From contig NW_009799102.1 in the NCBI RefSeq assembly GCF_000213175.1, forward strand, positions 1,917,627 through 1,981,626: DNA of 64,000 bases, in the 5' to 3' direction. The DNA is from Neurospora tetrasperma FGSC 2508 (Eukaryota > Ascomycota > Sordariomycetes > Sordariales > Sordariaceae). The notes below the pieces were generated by a model. It was not told the origin of the DNA. It ran no database searches and saw only the letters and a program-made list of their open reading frames with translations. The translations under genes were made by a program, and so were the position numbers. Numbering within the stretch: the stretch's first letter is position 1; every line of letters begins with the position of its first letter. This document shows, piece after piece, positions 32,666 through 43,951 of this stretch.

Positions 32666-34547
32666 ATGGCCGTGATAACTCCAATGGTGCCCACGAGCAC
32701 GGCGGCAATGATTCCAAACAGAGTACCCATAAGCGTAGCAACACCGGCAGTCATCACTTCGGCGGCAGCACTACGACGCCAGATTGGTGGAACTGATGTT
32801 CCAATATTAACCAACATCTGCGGCTATGCCGTCGCTGAGGATGCCCATCTCAAGTCCATATCGCCTCCGGAGGATATGGTGTGTGCCATGTTTCCACCGA
32901 ACCGGCTGTTTGGCTTCTGCTCGAAAAAGTCCTCCCTTAAAAACAGCCACGACATCGTCGCCAACTGCGGATGGAATGCCTGGTGTATCGATGCTTATAA
33001 TTGCAGTAATGGCTGCGGTATTGCCGAGGCACGTGCTCAGTTTGGCACAACCAGATGGTATGTCCATCTGTTCTCGTCTCCTCTATAGTTTCCTTCCTAA
33101 GAAATCCAGTTCACTAATTTTTATATCTCAAACCAGCCATGCCGCATCTAATCCGTATTGCCAACTCACCCGTCTGACGAATACTCATACCGACGAGGCA
33201 GATCCATACTGGAGTGTCGGTTGCGGCGACGGTCATTATACGATTCACAACTACATGGTGGATCAAAAGGCCGCTCTCGGAACCTCTGTACTCGCTACCA
33301 TCGCCGCCACCACCACCGCCACCACCACTACATCAAGCGGTAAGCGGAATTCGGTCTCGACTGTCGCTCCCTTAACCACCGGAGATGACAACCTCACTGC
33401 TTCCCATGTGCAGGCGCCCGTTCCAACAATTTCAACAGCAAAGCCCGTGATACCCACGTCTTCGCCACAACCACCAGAACCTCCAACACTCCAACAAACC
33501 CCCTCAACCAACACTCTCCTGCCATCCCCTTCTCTTTCCGGTGTCATTGCCCTCCCACCCACCTTGACTTCAACATCCTCAACCCAAACCCTTCCCGAGA
33601 CCCAAACCTCCGATTTCCCCACTTATATTTCCTCCGCCAACACCCCCTCCGAAGAAGACCAAAATCATAAGAGACACAACCCTAAATCCGCCATCCTCGG
33701 CTCGGTCATCGGCGCCCTGGCAGTTATCTACCTCCTCCTCTTCACATGGTGGTACCGCGGGCCTCGTCGGCGGAAGCGAGCGCGGGAGGCAAAGGAGGCG
33801 GCGGCGGCAGCGTTAAGAGAACGGGGATTTTGGCGCCCAGGGGCACCTGAACATGGACTGTATGGAGCGAATAGACCACCACATGGGATTCAAGAGCTTC
33901 AGGGGACTCATGGACCTGGTGAAATTCATGAACTCGGGTTCGGAACAATGACAAACCCACGTACGCCCACGCGTCAAAGAATGCCCAACACTCCACAAAC
34001 AAAGACCAAGAATGGAATTGGGGATGCACATGGAAGCGGAACCGGAGAGTTACCAGGTCTGAGCCCCCTCAGCCCCATGGTTCTAAGTGCAGGGTGGGGA
34101 GGCTCGCAGGCGACAAGTGCAAGTGCCGCTTCCACCACAAACATGTCGGGTGTCACCAGTACCAGTTCTACCAACTCTGGATCCAGATGCGGGAGCGGGT
34201 GCCGAGCGTGTGCCGAATCTGGGATTTTCGGCATCGAAAAACCTGCCAAGGAGACGGTAACCGCGACTATCAGGGAGGTGGCAGAGTTGGATGGACGAAA
34301 CGTGACCTTTGAAGTAAGAGATCGAGTAAGAAGGGAACAGTTGGAGGGGATTAACTTGGCTCTTGAGCCTGTTCGGTGGAAGGGTTCGGGGAGTGGCGGT
34401 GGTACAGGTACAGGTACAGGTACAGGTACGACCAAAGGTGGAGCTTTCGGTGCTGGTGGCGGTAGTAACGGTGCAGCTAGCACCCGTATGGGTGCGCCTG
34501 TTGCGCGGACTACCTTGGTCCCTCCTCCTGAGGGGAATCTGGTTTAG
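32666..34547 (+). CDS. Cys-rich single-pass surface protein (600 aa), uncharacterised
   Basis: Exons 32666-33057 and 33137-34547 join in phase 2 (GTATGT..CAG) inside a Cys codon. Residues 1-40 are weakly hydrophobic and end AALRRQ, compatible with but not a textbook signal peptide; starts at 32684 or 32708 are alternatives. The ectodomain has ten cysteines at about residues 50-170 (ICGYA, MVCAMF, NCGWNAWC, NCSNGCG, YWSVGCG), a pattern seen in many fungal secreted proteins. A Thr/Ser/Pro stalk follows, likely O-glycosylated. The TM helix is at about 316-338 (AILGSVIGALAVIYLLLFTWW), with a stop-transfer RGPRRRKRAREAK. The ~260-residue cytoplasmic tail is Gly/Thr-rich with a hexanucleotide-encoded (GT)n run. 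The build resembles fungal wall sensors of the WSC/Mid2 type without sharing their domains. Confidence 0.75.
34401..34430 (+). repeat. (GGTACA)n hexanucleotide repeat in the surface protein gene
   Basis: Four to five GGTACA units encoding alternating Gly-Thr in the cytoplasmic tail. Confidence 0.9.
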
Positions 34548-34913
34548 AAAGCGAAGGATGAGAGGGGACAATATATGTAGGATAAAGCTATTGTGGTGAG
34601 AATTAGGGTAAGAGGGTGCTTTGGATATTGTGCTAGTGGACATTACCAGGAGCATGCAAAGTGAAAGCAAGATAGAAGCAAGGCAGGACCTTAGGGTGGA
34701 AAATTATAACCGCAATTGAATGTTTAGAGAGGAGAATGTAGCTCTCGGACAATCGAGCACTTCCAATCTATTTCGCTATCCGGGCTCTGGAACGCTCCGC
34801 TCCCTTGAGATCTCTGATATCCAACGTCTATGTGCGCACTTGTCCAAAGAGAACACAAGGTCTAACTGCTTTGGATTGACCCTGTTCACTTGAAGTCGAA
34901 ATGTATCCAAGAT
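34548..34913. other. Convergent intergenic region
   Basis: 3' flanks of the surface protein gene (+) and the transporter gene (-). No gene is seen. Confidence 0.5.
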
Positions 34914-37518
34914 CTAGTCATCGCCTTGCCGAAGTGGCGCATAGCTACCACTATCAGATCCCTCGGCACTTCCTCTCCCTCTCCGTCCAACCAACCTCGA
35001 CAATACGCCGGCAATTCCGCCCCTGTTTTGGTTGGAGGAACTCTTATGTATAATCTCGACCTCATCCGGAGGATCGATCGGCAGGCCGGGAATAGCCGCA
35101 CTGGCGAGTGGCCGACCCCGAATATCCAGCCGTGGCACGGGTGAGCCCGGCGCAACGAGAGGATCAACCTCAGCATGAAGTGACGGAGTGCTGACGGTGG
35201 GCGTGCCAAATGCGTTGGTGGAATCACCAAAGAGGGCGTCCATGTCCTCAAGCCGGACACCGCAAGTTTCGGGATAAAGGAAATATACTGGAAACTCCGT
35301 TAGCTGGATACCTTGAGGGGTCGCTATGAGGAGATACTCACCAATTACAAAACTAACAGCGCAGAAGAAGGCATGAATCAAGTACAGCCTCCAGTGAATC
35401 AGCTCTTGTAAAATGGGCGTCATCTCTCCAACCAAGAAGTTGAAAGCCCAGTTCGTCGCCGTTGAAAGACTAGCACCCTTGGATCGAATCTTCAAGGGCA
35501 ATATCTCCGGCGGGTACAACCAGGGAATGGGGCCCCATGAGTATCCGAATGCCGCATTGTAAATCATGACCATAACCACAACTGCGGACGGTGTCCAATG
35601 AGTATCAAGGTACAAGAAGTACGAAATAGCGGACAGGGAAAGCACCATAGCCACAGCACCCGTCAAGAGGATATGCCGACGACCCCAGCGGTCGACGATG
35701 TACCATGGAGGAATCGTCGACAAGAAGTAAGTGATGCCGTTGAAGCCAGTCATCAACACGGCGTCGTGGCCCACCCAGCCTGCAGACTCGAACACGAGGG
35801 GTGCGTAGTATGAGATGACGTTGATGCCGTTGAGCTGCGCCAGGGCTTGAGCCGACATAGCGATGAAGACGCGACGGCTGTATCGCTTGAACATCTCACT
35901 GTATGTTCTTTCGCCCTCCTGGCGCGCAAGTAACACGCCCATCTTGATTTCTCTGAACTCATCTCTGGCGCGAGGATTATGGATGTCACCACCGCCGTAC
36001 AGGTTGGCAATCACGACGATGCCCTCCTCGTCATGGTCATTGTCCAGGAGCCATCTAACATCCTGATTAGCAATCAATGGAAGCCGAGCACTGAAAAGAG
36101 GATGTACTTACCTGGGTGATTCCACTATAATTAGACTTCCCAGTCCCAGCAACGCGCCCATGATACATTGCATGAGGAGCGGAAGACGCCACGAGAGGTT
36201 ACCCTCAAGGAACCCACAAAAATAGTCTACCCAGACAGAGGTTGTGTAACCAATGATGTTACCCGAGAACTCAATACAAGCAAGCTTTCCTCTGTTATGA
36301 GGAGGTGAGATCTCGGACTGGTAGACCGGAACGATAGTGGAGAGCATGCCGACACCCAAGCCAGCAATAATACGCCCAGTCATCATCATGGCCATATCGG
36401 TCGCCATAGTTTGCAGGGCACCGCCCACGAAAAAGATGCACGATCCGTAGAGGATAGTCTTGCGGCGGCCAATGATATCACCAATTCTACCCACCAGGAG
36501 CGAGGAGATGAGGGCACCTATTTCCAGAATCGCAACCATAGTGCCTATTTGCGCGCTTGTTGGCTGATTGAAATAGTCCTTGAAATACGGACCACTGTAC
36601 AAATCTCATCAGTTACTCGGCCTTCGTGTCTATGAGCGTGACAGAACGGGGTGTCAGGAAGCCACAACAGAGGGGGGTTCACGCACGTAATGATGCCGGA
36701 CATGACACCTTGATCATATCCAAAAAGAAAGACGCCTAATGACACAAATATGGAAGTGAAGTAGCTGTTACGAGCTGTTAGTCGTAGTTCACGCAAGTCA
36801 AAACATTGCCGGGCAGCAGGAGACATCAAACATTAGGGGTTTGCCAGTAAGGCCATGAATGGGGTTTCGTGTTCCCGCCATGATGCTAGCAATAAGGCGC
36901 TCGGCCCGCGAGACAGTTCGGGGGGCGGCGTCGGGAATGCGAATTGCTTCCTTATCAACTGCTCCAGCTTGACCAGACGGCCTGGAGGAGTGGGCACTGG
37001 AGCGGGAAACAGACTCGTGATAATGGACGTGCTTGCCGCCGTGACGATGACGTTTCGGATGACGATGATGGACAAGGCCAGCGAGGGTGTCGTCCTCTAG
37101 GGTATCGTACAGTCTCTGGCGCAAAGGATCCTCGTGATCGAGCTGCTCGGCGATGTCACCGGTGTCGATCCACGAGGACTCGGAGGAGCCGTAGTCGTTG
37201 TAGTCGTCGCCGTCGCCGTCCTCCGAGTATCGCAAGCGCTCAGCAGGGTGTGGAGCAAGAGAGGAGGAACTGCCTTGTTTTCGGTTGCCGTGCGAATGAG
37301 TCGACGGATCGTCTCGGGCAGCCGCGTGTGCGGAGAGCGTGCGGAGGGGGATATTGGAAGGGAGATGGTTCGCAATCGGAGTTGGCTGCGGAGGAGGAAT
37401 CTTGGACGAGATGGAGCTGTTCTGCAGCAGCCCCCGACCGCACCTTGAGGTGGAAGTGGAAGTGTTTCTTTAGTCGAGGAGTATCAGCCCGAGATGGTCG
37501 ATGTCGAGACGGACGCAT
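34914..37518 (-). CDS. MFS sugar-transporter-family protein with long N- and C-terminal tails
   Basis: Plasma-membrane hexose-transporter-like protein, about 755 residues. Exons: 37443-36832, 36764-36687, 36594-36112, 36054-35342, 35287-34914; a tentative first exon of 8 bp (37518-37511) keeps phase but rests on a weak GTCTCG donor. Family motifs: GVFLFGYDQGVMSG, GRIGDIIGRRKTI, IVPVYQSEISPPHNRG, QLNGINVISYYAP, DRWGRRHILL, SWGPIPWLYPPEI, VYFLYPETCG. The last intron (35341-35288, 54 bp, GTGAGT..CTAAC..CAG) is stop-free and in frame, so it is easily missed. The ~206 residues before the first helix are unusual: Pro/Ser-rich, then acidic (SEDGDGDDYND), then His-rich (HRHPKRHRHGGKHVHYHE, 37013-37072). 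The C-terminal tail is ~110 residues. Substrate cannot be read from sequence; a sensor role is possible. Confidence 0.85.
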
Positions 37519-40500
37519 TGGACGGCTCGTGGGGGTCACGGGCTTGTTCACGGGGTCCCAGATCAACCACAAAGGTAAAGGGAAAGCAATGGAAGCAAGT
37601 GCACGTGTGCAACTAACAATGACAGATGACCGAGTGTCTTGCAGAAAAGAGTTGAAGACTGCACTAGTAATGACAGAAACCTGGAGTTTCCATCAAGTAA
37701 AGTAGAGAGGTAATTGTGGCAGGCACAACCTGCCACACAACTGGCCAGGACCGGGAATCTTGGGCAAGTAGAGCAGTGGAGGTGCCTACGACAGCCAAGG
37801 GCCCGCCAAGACCCTCCTGGAGTGGTACCAACCAATCCACACCTGCTCAGAGGAGCCCCCTGCTCCAGTCCTCCAGGAGCGCTGTCCCGTACGTGATCCA
37901 CCATTTCCTCACCCCGCCGATTTTGGTCTCCTTCAAACCTCAAACCGGCCTCAACTTTTGACTTGTCACTGGCAGAGACCGGTTGCACACATACCCAAAA
38001 TATCACAAGCCGTGCAAATCAAATGAAAATCACTGCAGAACCCGGCAGCCATTTCACCCTTCAATCATCCACATGATTGCAACGTCAGAGTTCACAATGT
38101 CTGGAGTGTCAGACTTGTCCGAGTGATCATGATCGACACCTGGCATTCATTCATTGTGTGCCCCTTGTGCAATAGACGGCAGGAGTCAAAGCAGAGATGG
38201 CGATGATGAGACGAAGCACTTCTCGACTCATTGACTTGCCCTTCGAAACAATCAAATGGGGACATCCAAGTTATTCACAGATCCATTACACGTCTAGCCG
38301 GCAAGCGTGGTGCCTAGCCGGATGCCCCAGATGTCCCAGCTATCGGAGCAATTTATATAAACACCGAACCCACGATCGTTAGCTCGAAACTGGGGGTTCG
38401 ATGAGCCTCCACGCGGGAACTCCTTGTCTCCGGGACAACATCGATGTCAACATCATAGCTGTCACAGTAAGACATTGCGAGGTTAACGCACCGAGGTATC
38501 TGACCACAAATTCTTCAAGATATCCAAGAAGAAACAGAAAGAGTATCCGAAAGACCGAGATCCCCAGACAGTGCTTGGCATTGTCCATGACAAAGCATGA
38601 TTCATATTATTGTTATTGTTCCTGTTGTTCTCTCTCAGTGTCTTAACAAAGGTACATAGAAGCTGCAATGGTGGAGAAGCCATTCAATGCAAGCGAACGA
38701 ACCTGAACCTTAAACCCCCAAAGCTACCTAGGTATCAAGGGCCCTCCAGACCATCCGTGACTTCAATACAAGTCAACAGCCGAAGCCTACGAAATCATCA
38801 CCTCTCATCATGACTCCTACCGGAGGCACATTCCTCGCCCACATAATCACTGCCGTACTGCCGTGGCCTACGGTCCCGAACAGCTACAGTAATATGTTCC
38901 TATTTCAAGTACATGATATCATTCCAACCTGATCCTGACGTCCAACAGTCCGGGCCGTCTGCTGTGCCTCCACTACCCAGAGCCTGCCCGATGGCCTGAG
39001 GATGACAGGAACGGTCCGTACCACCGTTCCCGCTGTTTTGGGTTCGCTCTCGTGAACGGGCACAGAGCCTCCTGCTTGAACATTCGCTTGCGTGGTACAC
39101 CTTATTCGAACTTCTTCCACGAGGTCCAGGGGCAATGTCTGGAGAAAATAGATCATCGCTAGCTCGTAGGCACATGCGGTAACTAGAACTCCAATCGGGG
39201 TATTAAGCAGGGTTTTGCATGTTATCAACAAGTGTGCGTTTAAGTGCAGAGGGTGCTACCACAGTACACTGTATGCATGAATCCGGGGTAGGTACTGCTG
39301 TGCAGAGCTGGATTTTGGATTGCATTGTAGCTGAAAGATAGGGAAAGACTTGGCAAGAATTGAGGCAAGAAGAGGATCAAAAGGAGTGAAGCTTTCAAAT
39401 ATAATTTCTATATACCTAGGTAGGTACGCAAAGGTGCAAATGGAGGTACAGATACCTAAATGCAAGTGCACTAACAGAAATGGAGCCTATGGATGCTACC
39501 AGGCCTAACCACCTCGGGCACTCTTTTGCGAGCGAAAAGTGCACTTTCAGGCTGTGCGTCACAAGTCAAATAGTGCGTGCCGGGTGACAGTTGAGATCTT
39601 ACCTACTAGCTAGAGGTACCTCTAGGTATTCCTCTTCATGGCTTCCAACCTAATGGCTGATGACACGAAGCTGGTACTAGGTACTAGTGGTATTCGTGTA
39701 TACCTACTGCGTCCCGAAAGAAAATACCTGGATGTAGCTTCTACTTCCGTTGGAGTCTTCTAGAGGAAGTGGGAGTGGAAGTGTACCTTATCGACTCCCC
39801 TCTGTGTGTGGTACAACTCAGACTACCTCTATAGCACCGTGGTGCACCCCTGGGTGCCTGCACAGCTGTACCTGCACATGCCCCTGCTCAATAACTCCCC
39901 GGCTTGCTCTAGTTGGTGCTTTGAGTGACAGTCGCAACATGACCTTCTAAGCCCCTGGGTGAGCAAAGGTACACTAGGATCTGATTATCATAGCCATCAA
40001 ACACGCGTCATCCAATTTGCTATCTTTCTCCGTTTGTTGAACGGCCCACGAGGCCATGCTTTTCCTGTTGCCCTGATGTGGTGCGACCTAGGTATTCTCG
40101 CTGCATGCGGTTCGTACCTGGCTGGACCTGGTAGCCATGCAGCCACCCAGTGTGGGTTTGAATGTCTTCGGCCACCTGCAAATCCCCCGTCAAAGATGTA
40201 CGCTCCGACTTCACTTTCGTTACGGGAAAAAGCTAATAAATATGTTAGAGCCGCCGTAGCTGATCAAATGTTCAATTCTGAAGACGAAGTCATTTGGGAC
40301 ACTGGTTTTGGATGTCTGGAATGCTATGGTATTTCCTTTCGCGAGTGTACAGGAGGTGCTTTGGTGCGAAAACCTCAGTTGGGGGTGGCCGGAGACTTCA
40401 TTTGGACCCCAAGTTTCCACTTCATGTTCAATGCTGGTTTGGTGATTAGCGCGGTTCTTCCAACAAGGGGTTTGCAAAGAATATACAGGTAAACATCAGA

Positions 40501-42650
40501 ATAACCACATTCGAAACAAACTATTAAGAAGAATATATGAAGCTTCCGAAACGCATCTGGTAGAAACTTATATAAGCATTGAGATCATGGTGGATAGATA
40601 AGTTGTTGTGCAGAATGAGGTGCGTAGTGGAGTCCCGCGCCAACGAAAAGACTAGGGGTGGACAGTTGGGAATTCCCCTTTTGGACACCATATCAGGTGT
40701 GTATACCAGCTTGAGCATCGGAAGAAGTCCATTGTGTACACAAGTGTCTCTTGACACTTTCCACATGATGAATCAATGAACCAGTTGATGTATGCTGAGT
40801 GTGGATTTCGGGTTAAGGCTGTACGGATGGAAACTAAAGAAAGACATGATTGGACATGATCATATCGAACTTGATCCGTTGGGCTCGTCTTCGCCTGAAA
40901 ATTCGACGCATGGATGCGCCCTGCAGGAGGGAACACACAGCCTTGGTGTTCGAGAAGCCGGAGTTGTTGCAGGCGTCGGAATCGCCTGAACCTCAGCTGT
41001 ATCTGGATAATCTGCAGAAGGATGTGCGGGCACGCCGCTGACCCTGGCTCGGTGGTACTTTCTAGTGTAGGCCATCCGTGGTTTTGGCCTGGTCGTCATT
41101 CGGTTCCGCTTCTCACCAGCTTCCGTTGCGGGTGTGTATTGTCCAGCTCATCGTGCGTGAGAATATTGACATGGAGGTTACTCACCTTAAGCGACCAAGT
41201 TTCGCGTCCCTTAGGACCTGTAGGTAAACCTCACGAACAGCGTGTCCAATTGCGTCCCATTCGGATTCCTGATTGTGGGCGAGATATGTAGCTATAATGG
41301 CCGGTGATATAGGCCGGCTACTCGGAACCGCGCCCAACGTTTTGCTTGTCCCAGAGAGTAGTGTAAGACCTCGAGTTCCGAGACCCACGGTTCGCCGATC
41401 TAGTCCGGAGTTTGGGGTGTCGTGGTCTTCGTGTCAGGTGGTGTTGCTGGGTCCTGGACCCCTGCCTTGACTCTCTTTTCGTATATGGTTTTTCGCTTCA
41501 TCCCTTTCTATCACCAACTCACCCGGCAGGGAGGGAACGCGCAATAACAACAGGGAAAGAACAAACTCAAGGAAAAGCAGAACCATTCGCCAGCATGTCG
41601 TTGCGTTGTGACCTCGTCCGGAAGTGAAATAGTTTCAGAGAGGCCAGCGCAAGTGTAACGCTGGGATGATTTGGACGAAACGTAACCCATCAGGTTGCTT
41701 GTCACGTCTTGGTCATTTCGAAGGCTGGGCTTCGGCTTCCATATAGAGCAAGAGCTAGAGCTTTCGAACCAATCACATGCGGTCAAAAGCCAAGAGGAGG
41801 AGCCCTAGACACGACCTGGCCAGTCAAAAATTAGCGCCCTAAGCCTGTTCCTGCTGCCGCTACCGCTGCCCGAATGGAAGCGACGAGGGAGCGCGGCCAC
41901 TGGGCGACCACCCAGTTAGTACCCAGCCATTGCCAATACTATGCCAGAGTGCCAATCGATGCCATGCAGTGTGTGTGTAAATTCCCTTGCCCTCGGCCTA
42001 CATAGTAGGTGAGTGGCCTACCAGTCGAGTTTTATATTTTGCAAGCGGACCCGCCAACCCCAGGCCGCCGTGAGCTTCCCGTGTCTGTTGTTTTCTCTCC
42101 GCCCCCATCGTCGGCATCCATACAAATCCATCGGGACCACCTGCCCTGCGCTTCTACTCCACGTCCCTGTTTTTCTTTTTCTTCGCGACATTCGAGCCAA
42201 TAATAGGGCATCGCCGTTACTCCTAATCTTCGGTTCCAAAGCACATAGCGCACACCAAGGACGACCATTGGCGACGCGAAACACACACAGGGAGGAGGGA
42301 TCGATTTGCGCAGAAACAAACTTAAGAGTCGGGTCCCATCTTCACGCCACAAACCAGATCTTCGATCGACTTTGATCGCATCTTCCACACGCCAGCGACA
42401 ACGGGTCTTCCCAACTGAACACAAAGAAACAACCGTCAGCCAAAGGATATCTGCGTTGAAGGATTGAAAGGTCACAAAGGGCGGACGACGGCATCAGGTC
42501 GACACGCGCATATTCTGGCATCTGCCATTGCAATTGAGCGGCAGCCGGAGACGCAAAGGCATACCTCCGGCAGATATTACGGAAGCACGTCTCTCTCCGC
42601 AGTAGCTCTCAATCCAAACGCACCGCAGCGGTTGCATACTAGACGACACC
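37519..42650. other. 5.1 kb stretch without a firm gene
   Basis: Between the divergent transporter (-) and chitin synthase chaperone (+) genes, the longest gap here. It holds several palindromic ACCTAGGTA motifs (38726, 39414, 40086) and a perfect 16-bp palindrome CTAGAGGTACCTCTAG at 39610-39625. An open frame of 177 codons (39959-40492, +, beginning with GTG; first ATG at 40076) has no domain. From 42000 on the sequence probably belongs to the chaperone gene's leader. No transposon ends are seen. Confidence 0.5.
39610..39625. repeat. Perfect 16-bp palindrome
   Basis: CTAGAGGTACCTCTAG equals its own reverse complement. It lies in the gene-free region; function unknown. Confidence 0.8.
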
Positions 42651-43951
42651 ATGGGCTCAACACAATTTGGCAACTTTCATGTGAGCTCCCAACGCCGAAG
42701 ACGGTGGGCGCAGAAGGCGCCCGGCTCTCCTTTCAGAAACACAGATTCTGACTCTTGGCGCCTCCATATTTACAGGACTTCTGTCGAGATTCGACTCTTC
42801 CTATCTGCAATGTGAGTAGGGCCCTACCCCCTCTGGTGAAGGCGATGGTTCCTGCGCCCCGGAACCATGTTCTCTCAGACCCTCGTCCCTGTTTGCTCTT
42901 CAGTCTGACTTAACACGGCCATCTCTTGGAAAAACAGCTCCTTTCGGATAAACACAGCCAGTCTGGACCATGGGACGGCTCGGATAATTGCCAGTTGAGA
43001 GGAATACCTCTGTCGAACGGAAAGAGGCTTGGGAACCTAGGTATGTTGCATGGATATCAACGCGAGCATGTGCTGACTCAGCGCAGGATCCATACTGCTA
43101 TGCGCAATTGCGATTCTTACTTCTATGTATCTGCTCTACAGGTCTGAGCGGAAACGAGCTGCGGTTGGTCGTCGGTATGCTTGTTCCAAATCACCGGACG
43201 ATAACTTGGGGATATGATAACTAACAACTCGGCAGAGAAATGCAAGTCTTCCTCTTGGGCTACATTGTTATATCGATATGTGAGATCTTCACAGTGGGAG
43301 ATTTCCCGCTGAATTCTACAGTCCGCATCGTAAGTTTGGCCTGGGCAGAGGGCGGCAAGCAGTTTCTCGTGTTTTGTTTCGTTTCGACTGACTCGCACCC
43401 AGGCGTTCACAGCCATTCACATCGGCTTCATCATCGCCACTACCTGGATACTGATGCTCAACGCAATCGTCGGCTACCAACTGCTCGATGATGGCACTCT
43501 ACTTTCACTGGCTCTGATAGTTGGTTCTGCAGCGATTCTGCTTGTCGGAACTGGTTACATCGCTCTCGATACTGGACTGCACTGGACAGGCTACTGGGAT
43601 AGTAGCTATGAGCTGCCCAAAAACCGACACATTGCACTCTACGTGCTTTACCAGCTTGCGCCCCTTGTTTTCCTGGTCGCCTACTTTGTCCTGGAGGCCA
43701 TCCTGGTCATCAAGATTCTCGGCGAAACGCGCCCGATGCTCTATCTGGCCTCTGCTGCGATCCTCTTCGCGGCAGGCCAAGTCTTCAATTATGTCGTCAG
43801 CAAATACATTTGTGACGGCACATCTGGAAAGATAGATGGCGCGCTTTTTGAAACCCTCTTTACTCTCCTGGCGGTAGTAATGAACTGGGTCTTCTGGTCC
43901 AGCATTACCGAGGACGATTGGCCGACGGTTCCGCCTAACCAGTTCCCATAG
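42651..43951 (+). CDS. chs7: Chitin synthase export chaperone (Chs7 family)
   Basis: ER membrane chaperone needed for folding and ER exit of class IV chitin synthase (yeast Chs7/Chs3). Six exons: 42651-42680, 42776-42811, 42938-43040, 43087-43174, 43236-43329, 43403-43951; all phases close and give 299 residues. The two first exons are tiny (10 and 12 codons: MGSTQFGNFH, DFCRDSTLPICN). Family landmarks are FCRDSTLPICNLL, then WDG..CQLRGIPLSN, then seven predicted helices including LLCAIAILTSMYLLY, MQVFLLGYIVISICEIFTVGDF, AFTAIHIGFIIATTWILMLN and APLVFLVAYFVLEAILVI, ending WSSITEDDWPTVPPNQFP. Splice sites are mostly strong (GTGAGT, GTATGT, GTAAGT). Five introns in 1.3 kb make this the most intron-dense gene of the window, level with the SLC25 carrier. 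Confidence 0.93.

Noticed and set aside
36944-37705. 253-codon plus-strand frame
   Set aside because: Antisense to the acidic/His-rich tail of the transporter; Arg/Cys-rich composition typical of such shadows.
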